Source of the DNA: Blepharisma stoltei
Taxonomy: Eukaryota > Ciliophora > Heterotrichea > Heterotrichida > Blepharismidae
Direction: 5' to 3'
Assembly: GCA_914767885.1 (NCBI GenBank)
Contig: CAJZBQ010000021.1
Coordinates: forward strand, 434,001-498,000
DNA length: 64,000 bases
The notes beneath the pieces are model-generated. The model had not been told where the DNA came from. It ran no database searches and saw only the letters and a program-made list of their open reading frames with translations. The position numbers were made by a program, and so were the translations under genes. Of this stretch, positions 59,078 to 64,000 are shown in pieces. Each line of letters opens with the position of its first letter. Positions within the stretch are counted from its first letter, which is position 1.

Positions 59078-59911
59078 GACGTATTTTAATAAAATGCATT
59101 ATAAATCAGAGAATTATTAATATGCAAAGTATTAAATCTTGTTTAAGATCTGCCTACTTTAGATTAGCTTTTCTTGCTTTTTGAATTTTAATTTTATAAA
59201 AAATGATATTTTAATCAAAATGGATGTAGTGAATGCAAAAAAAATCTCTCCAAAATTAATTAATAAGCCTAGTACTCTCAAGACATCTAGTTTAAAATAT
59301 ATTTAATGTATAAGCTAGATTAAGACAAAAAGAAAAATTATTGTGTTGTAGTATCCAGCCAATTCTGTTTAGTATGATTGAACCTGAATAATAATAGAAA
59401 GCAAGATCTTGCATTAGTTTTTGCTTGATAATATCTCTAAACCTTGTTTAAAATATTTAAAAATAATTTAAATAATTTTAATAATTATACCTCAATTAAT
59501 AGCCAACAAGCAGCAAGATCCCCATAATTTTTGTAGCAAGAATTATAAAATAGATTTATATTAAATTAAATAAGAGCGAGCAAATAAGCTTGCTTGCTCT
59601 TAAAGAGGCGAAGTCAGCTAATAGATTAGATCTTAAATTTAATAATTAATACCAATTATCAACTGAGTGGGTAAGATTATATATGCCAAACAATTATTTT
59701 TAATTAAATATTAGAAAAGCATAATATAAATATTTTTTCGGGAAAATTAGATGTTAGCTGTGACCAGAATTTTTGGAAAACAATTTTGGACAAAATGTTT
59801 GTGGAAGTGTCTCACTAGTAAAAAATCCTGATCAAATGATATAGAGCCCTGTATGCAAACAAAATTTTGTTTAATCATGAATGAATTAAGATTTGTGTTT
59901 ATAAATAATTT
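59078..59911. other. AT-rich intergenic region with a short hairpin
   Basis: No coding frame. At 59572-59612, AAGAGCGAGCAAATAAG is followed by CTTGCTTGCTCTT, a hairpin that may be a decayed MITE end. Confidence 0.5.
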
Positions 59912-61614
59912 TTAATCTGAATCACTACTATTTGCACTGCTGGTAATCATATTATCTTCTTCTCCACTACTTGTTGTGTACTCTCCTAAGTTTTTTCTGA
60001 TGACTCTTCCTGGTGGACTTACACTTTTCAAAAAGGCTCCTGGTCTAAGCTTCTCCATAATCCATTCATCCCCAGGTCTGATAAAGCAAGTGATTTTCCC
60101 TTGTTTTTCTCCTCTTCCAACCCTTCCTACTCTTTGCAATAATGAAGAGTTATTTGATACTGAATCAAAAAGCACTACATGCTCCACGTCTAAATTTAGC
60201 CCTCTTGTTACAATTTCAGAAGCCACAAGAACCCTTGCTTCTCCCCTCAAAAATTTATAAAAGTCATCTGCTCGACGCTCTGCAAGCATATGTGTATTTA
60301 TTGTTGCATAAGAAATGCCACAATCACCCAACATATTTTTAATGTCTTCAAGCTTATGCTTACTCCCCTCTCTTTGAATGAGCAAAACTATTAGAAAAAA
60401 AACTCCAAAAACAAGAATTTTTTTTTATATAAAATGAGAATTGGGTTTTTGCTAGTTTCGAAATAAATTATATATATATATGAAATTTAAAATATAATAT
60501 TTTAATATAAATTTATCTTTGAAAGCTAAAAAAATATTAAACCCATCGTAAGCGAACAAAATTTTTTGCTTGTTAATAAAGGAGAAAGAGTCAGTATTCG
60601 CATATATAAGGAATTTTTTTGATCTGCTTACATTTAAAAGATGTTTTAAATGCTCAATGTCTGTCATGCTATTGTGATTATCTTCACCAAGTTGAATAAA
60701 GTCAATTTTTAAGTTTGAGCTTACTCTTTCATAATTTTCTGATTGGTATAATTCTTAGTCTCAACTAAGTTCGTCCGCTTTGAAATAATTTCTGATTTAT
60801 ATATAAAATAGGAACTTAGATTATTGGCAGAATAGCCAATTCAAGCGAAGAAAGTATATATATGAGTTGGCCTTATTATACTTGTCATAGACCTTATATC
60901 ATCATTAGAAGATGACATAGAGCACACAAACTGTCTACCTTTTGTACCAATATTTTTCAGCACATTAAATATAGGATCCACATAATATCTATCAGTCAGC
61001 AGCAAATCACATTCATCAAAAACCACAGTGCGAGGATCAAAATTAAACTGTTTCACATGTTTCAAATAATTTACTATCACTTCAATACCCCTTGCCCCGG
61101 TAATCGCAATATCCCATGCATTCCAATCCAAATTGCGGGCCATATTAATCAATCCTAATTTTCTTAGCTGGCTTGCGTTTGCAGATTCTGCCTTGAAAAA
61201 CTGAATAACTCCAGCCAGATCATGCATCCCTGTTGTTCGAAAAATTGCTAGTTCTGGAAAAAGCATTCTCAGAGTTGTATAGGTCTGAAAGATCAATTCT
61301 CTATTAGGAATTACTATTAGAGCTCCATGCTTGCCCAGATTTTCAAATTTTTCATGTTCCTTATTGAAAGCTCATTGCAGGTTTTGTTCTTGGAAGAGCT
61401 CAAGGATTTGGGATCTGTTATTTTCTTGGGAAATTTTCTGGGCTAATGCGATCATTCATGCTAAAGATTTGCCACAACCTGATTCTCCAGCCATTAAAAC
61501 GTTTTGGTCACTGAGCAGGCCTGGCAGAGCTTGTTTTTGATAGGTATTCAAAGCTTGGATGCCCAATTTTTTTAAGTTTGCTTGGAGAATTGGGTTAAGG
61601 CTAGAGAGAGCCAT
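59912..61614 (-). CDS. DEAD-box RNA helicase (DECD variant)
   Basis: A 466-aa helicase after removing two IESs (60361-60596 and 60749-60818); exact multiple of three. It starts MALSSLNPILQANLKKLGIQ. Motifs: GIQALNTYQKQALPGLL (Q motif), AGESGCGKS (I), VIPNREL (Ia), TGARGIE (Ib), VFDECDLLL (II, DECD), SMSSS (III), KFLIYAN (IV), ASEIVTRGLNLDVEHVVLFD (V), QRVGRVGRGEKQG (VI, Gln replacing His). Several Trp are TGA (SLAW-MIAL, LQW-AFNK, FFAW-IGYS). The acidic tail GEEDNMITSSANSSDSD follows. A mitochondrial or ribosomal RNA role is possible. Confidence 0.88.
60361..60596. repeat. TA-bounded IES in helicase gene
   Basis: 234 bp; left end TTACTCCCCTCTCTTTGAATG then AGCAAAACTATTAG; right end has AAACCCATCGTAAGCGAACA and GGAGAAAGAGTCAGTA. 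Removal rejoins LIYAN-KHKLEDIKN. Confidence 0.9.
60749..60818. repeat. Short 68-bp TA-bounded IES in helicase gene
   Basis: Starts TAATTCTTAGTCTC and ends GGAACTTA (weak TAATTC/TAAGTTC inverted ends). Without removal the frame meets stops; with removal it reads SANNL-YQSENYERVSSNLKI. No GT..AG intron fits. Confidence 0.8.
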
Positions 61615-61828
61615 TATCGAATTTTTTAATAATAAAATATACTAAAAACTTAAGAAAAATTATTTAGAAAATAATTGAAAGCAATATGCACTTAAAGCGA
61701 CTTAAAAGAGAACTATACAATCCATATGTGAGCTTTACCTATAAAATTTAATATTTATAGTTTTTTAAAGAGTTTTAATAGCAGCCCTTAAGATCTATTC
61801 ATTGATATATTTTTTATATCAGTTTAGA

Positions 61829-62230
61829 ATGTTGAGCCACAAATTTTATAATGTATGACAAGTTGATGAAAATGATATTGAAAATTTAATTGGAGCAATT
61901 GCTGGGCCTACTGGAAGTCCATATGAAGGAGGAATATTTTTTGTCAAGATAACAATCCCAAATATTTTTCCACTGAAAAGTCCTAGCATTACTTTTCTGA
62001 CGAAAATTTATCATATCAACATATGCGAATCTACAGGAGCTGTATCCCCAGATTGTGATTTATGATTTCCATTCGTGACTTTGACAGAAATGATGGAAAA
62101 TTTGTTGGCTTTGCTAAGAGAGCCTGATCTTGACTGTATTGCAAATCAAATTAGCTACGATCGATATACAAGAAACATAGAAAGATACGAAGAAACAGCT
62201 AAAGAATGGACACAGCTATATGCGATTTAA
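61829..62230 (+). CDS. Second E2-like protein without catalytic Cys, N-terminally short
   Basis: A 133-aa UBC-fold fragment: LIGAIAGPTGSPYEGGIFFVKITIPNIFPLKSP, FLTKIYHINIC, then GAVSPDCDLW-FPF (TGA Trp) and AKEWTQLYAI. HPN has become HIN and the active-site Cys position is Ser (GAVSPD versus GGICLD), so conjugation is not expected. The first helix of the fold (about 25 residues) is missing upstream of the ATG, so either an exon lies beyond an unseen insertion or the gene is truncated. Confidence 0.7.
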
Positions 62231-62665
62231 TTTTCAAATTAAATTATGTATATAATATTTACTCTATTTTGCTTTTCTGTGAATTATTATAAAAATTGGG
62301 AAAAATAGGGTAAAGCATTATATTTTAAGGAGTTTTAATTCATCATGCTCTTTAACTAGACATTATAGCTTGCATCAAATATAAAATAGATTTTAATTTT
62401 TAAATTGTCTGAATTAATCTTAGCTCTTGAGACACTTTTATATTTAATTTGCAGCAATTAAAGCTGGAGTCTTCAATTTAAGTGCTTAAGAAATTTATTA
62501 AATACATTAATATTATAATTCTAAGAACTGAGAGAATATTTTTGAGATTTAATATTAAAAAATTATATATTTAACTTAAAGGCAAATCTGCTTAAGACCT
62601 TAAATAGCCCAAACATTATAGTCCCAGCCAAAAGGAGGCTCGGGCTATATGATAATAATATTTAA
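62231..62665. other. AT-rich intergenic stretch with a hairpin
   Basis: At 62607-62648 ATAGCCC...GGGCTAT encloses GTCCCAGCC/AGGCT. No RNA family recognised; could be 5' structure of the Arf transcript or a MITE remnant. Confidence 0.4.
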
Positions 62666-63310
<645 letters not shown>

Positions 63311-64000
63311 TGCTATTAATTATTATTTGGGATAATCATAACAACTTAATTTTAATTGAATAGTAAAAGTAAATTTTTATAAATTAAAGGAACGAGTAAA
63401 CTTTGAATTTTTGAGATTTGATCTGCTTTTAAAGAGGCTGTTAAATTAATTTTAGGCAAATAAATAATCATTGATAGAAAAAGGATTTGTTTACATTGAG
63501 GATATAATATATTAATCAGCAGATAACCGAAAAAATTGTGGAAATTATAGATTAGGCATTTCTGGGTTGAAGGAAAGAGAAATGTTTCACATGGCAAACA
63601 TTTGGTGGGTGAGAAAAACTCGTCAGAAAACCAAAAATTAACATCAAATTTGTTTTGTTTGTCAAAGAAGCTTGAAAAACCAAAAATTAAGATGACATTA
63701 AAATTAGCTTTTAAATTTGGCTTGCACAATATTTTTGGCAAACAATTGATGTTAATTTTTTTGTGCCTATTTTTCTTTTGCAAATCCCAGGATGGGCGAG
63801 CTGATCCTCCAACACAAAATTTCTACCGAGGATGCAATTCCATACTGTTTTTCGACTATCTGCTGATGAATAATTATTAATATAATTTCGCATTCATCTC
63901 TTCCAATGACTAATTTTGATAATTATTTTTATTAATGTAAATTAAATAATAATTTACTATAAAATGGATTTTATTTAAATTCGAAAATTATTCTAGAAGT
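63311..64000. other. Right edge, weak open frames only
   Basis: Two overlapping short frames on opposite strands (plus 63602-63880; minus 63711-63893, MRNYINNYSSADSRK) exist, but neither shows a known motif. The minus one could be the C-terminal part of a gene; not supported further. Confidence 0.3.

Noticed and set aside
63602..63893. Gene at the right edge
   Set aside because: Overlapping short frames on both strands, neither with motif or convincing composition; possibly part of a gene that continues outside, but unsupported.

Overview
The window looks like germline (micronuclear) DNA of a heterotrich ciliate, most likely Blepharisma. Three signals agree. (1) TGA is read as tryptophan while TAA and TAG stop: TGA falls on the invariant Trp of the Arf WDxGGQ motif, and on Trp positions of Rab7, the BEACH protein, the USP, the DEAD-box helicase and many others. 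(2) Introns are 15 nt long (Rab7, P5 ATPase, a TVP15-like gene). (3) Protein genes are interrupted by AT-rich, TA-bounded insertions, many with terminal inverted repeats. Removing each insertion with one TA rejoins the frame, and the net coding length becomes a multiple of three. These are internal eliminated sequences (IESs), many of them MITE-like. All genes are eukaryotic.

Layout. 1-1.6 kb: two related small lipid-anchored MGNECC proteins around a snap-back MITE. 1.8-7.8 kb: coiled-coil protein, FG nucleoporin, small membrane-anchored protein, Rab7. 7.8-9.7 kb: decayed Tc1/mariner-type transposon. 10.5-15.4 kb: beta-tubulin, Wee1-like kinase, an unrecognised 134-aa protein holding a nested 1.1-kb insertion. 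15.6-25.4 kb: a 2,855-aa BEACH-WD40 protein broken by three IESs and a retroposon. 25.6-28.8 kb: P5-type ATPase. 29.0-33.8 kb: 1,435-aa CH-like/helical ciliate protein with three IESs. 33.8-36.3 kb: choline-transporter-like protein. 37.4-45.4 kb: CSN8, a DUSP/MYND/USP deubiquitinase, coiled-coil protein, VDAC porin, FYVE protein. 45.4-50.6 kb: small MRH-domain gene, a 13-copy ~172-bp satellite, an inverted partial copy of the MRH gene, and a secreted protein. 50.8-55.9 kb: Rab21, TVP15-like protein, GST, EF-hand-like protein, RING-H2 ligase. 56.3-63.3 kb: an active UBC4/UBE2D E2, two E2-like proteins without the catalytic Cys, a DEAD-box helicase, and an Arf GTPase.

The most unusual component is a set of eight GC-rich, 250-640 bp SINE-like retroposons. 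Most have 13-17 bp target-site duplications and a short A/T-rich or simple-repeat tail, and six lie inside coding sequences (Wee1, BEACH, CTL, USP, VDAC, E2-like). Each clear duplication contains a TA. In four of the six interrupted genes both TA copies lie in the same codon register, so removal between the two TAs would restore the protein exactly. This suggests that retroposon insertion with a TA-containing duplication can create an excisable, IES-like unit in one step.

There is no operon logic. The genes are ordinary housekeeping genes for trafficking (Rab7, Rab21, Arf, BEACH, FYVE, TVP15-like), ubiquitin (E2s, RING, USP, CSN8), cytoskeleton and membrane transport. What links them is the shared need for DNA elimination before they can be expressed. 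Coordinates of genes span their insertions; spliced and excised lengths are given in each entry.
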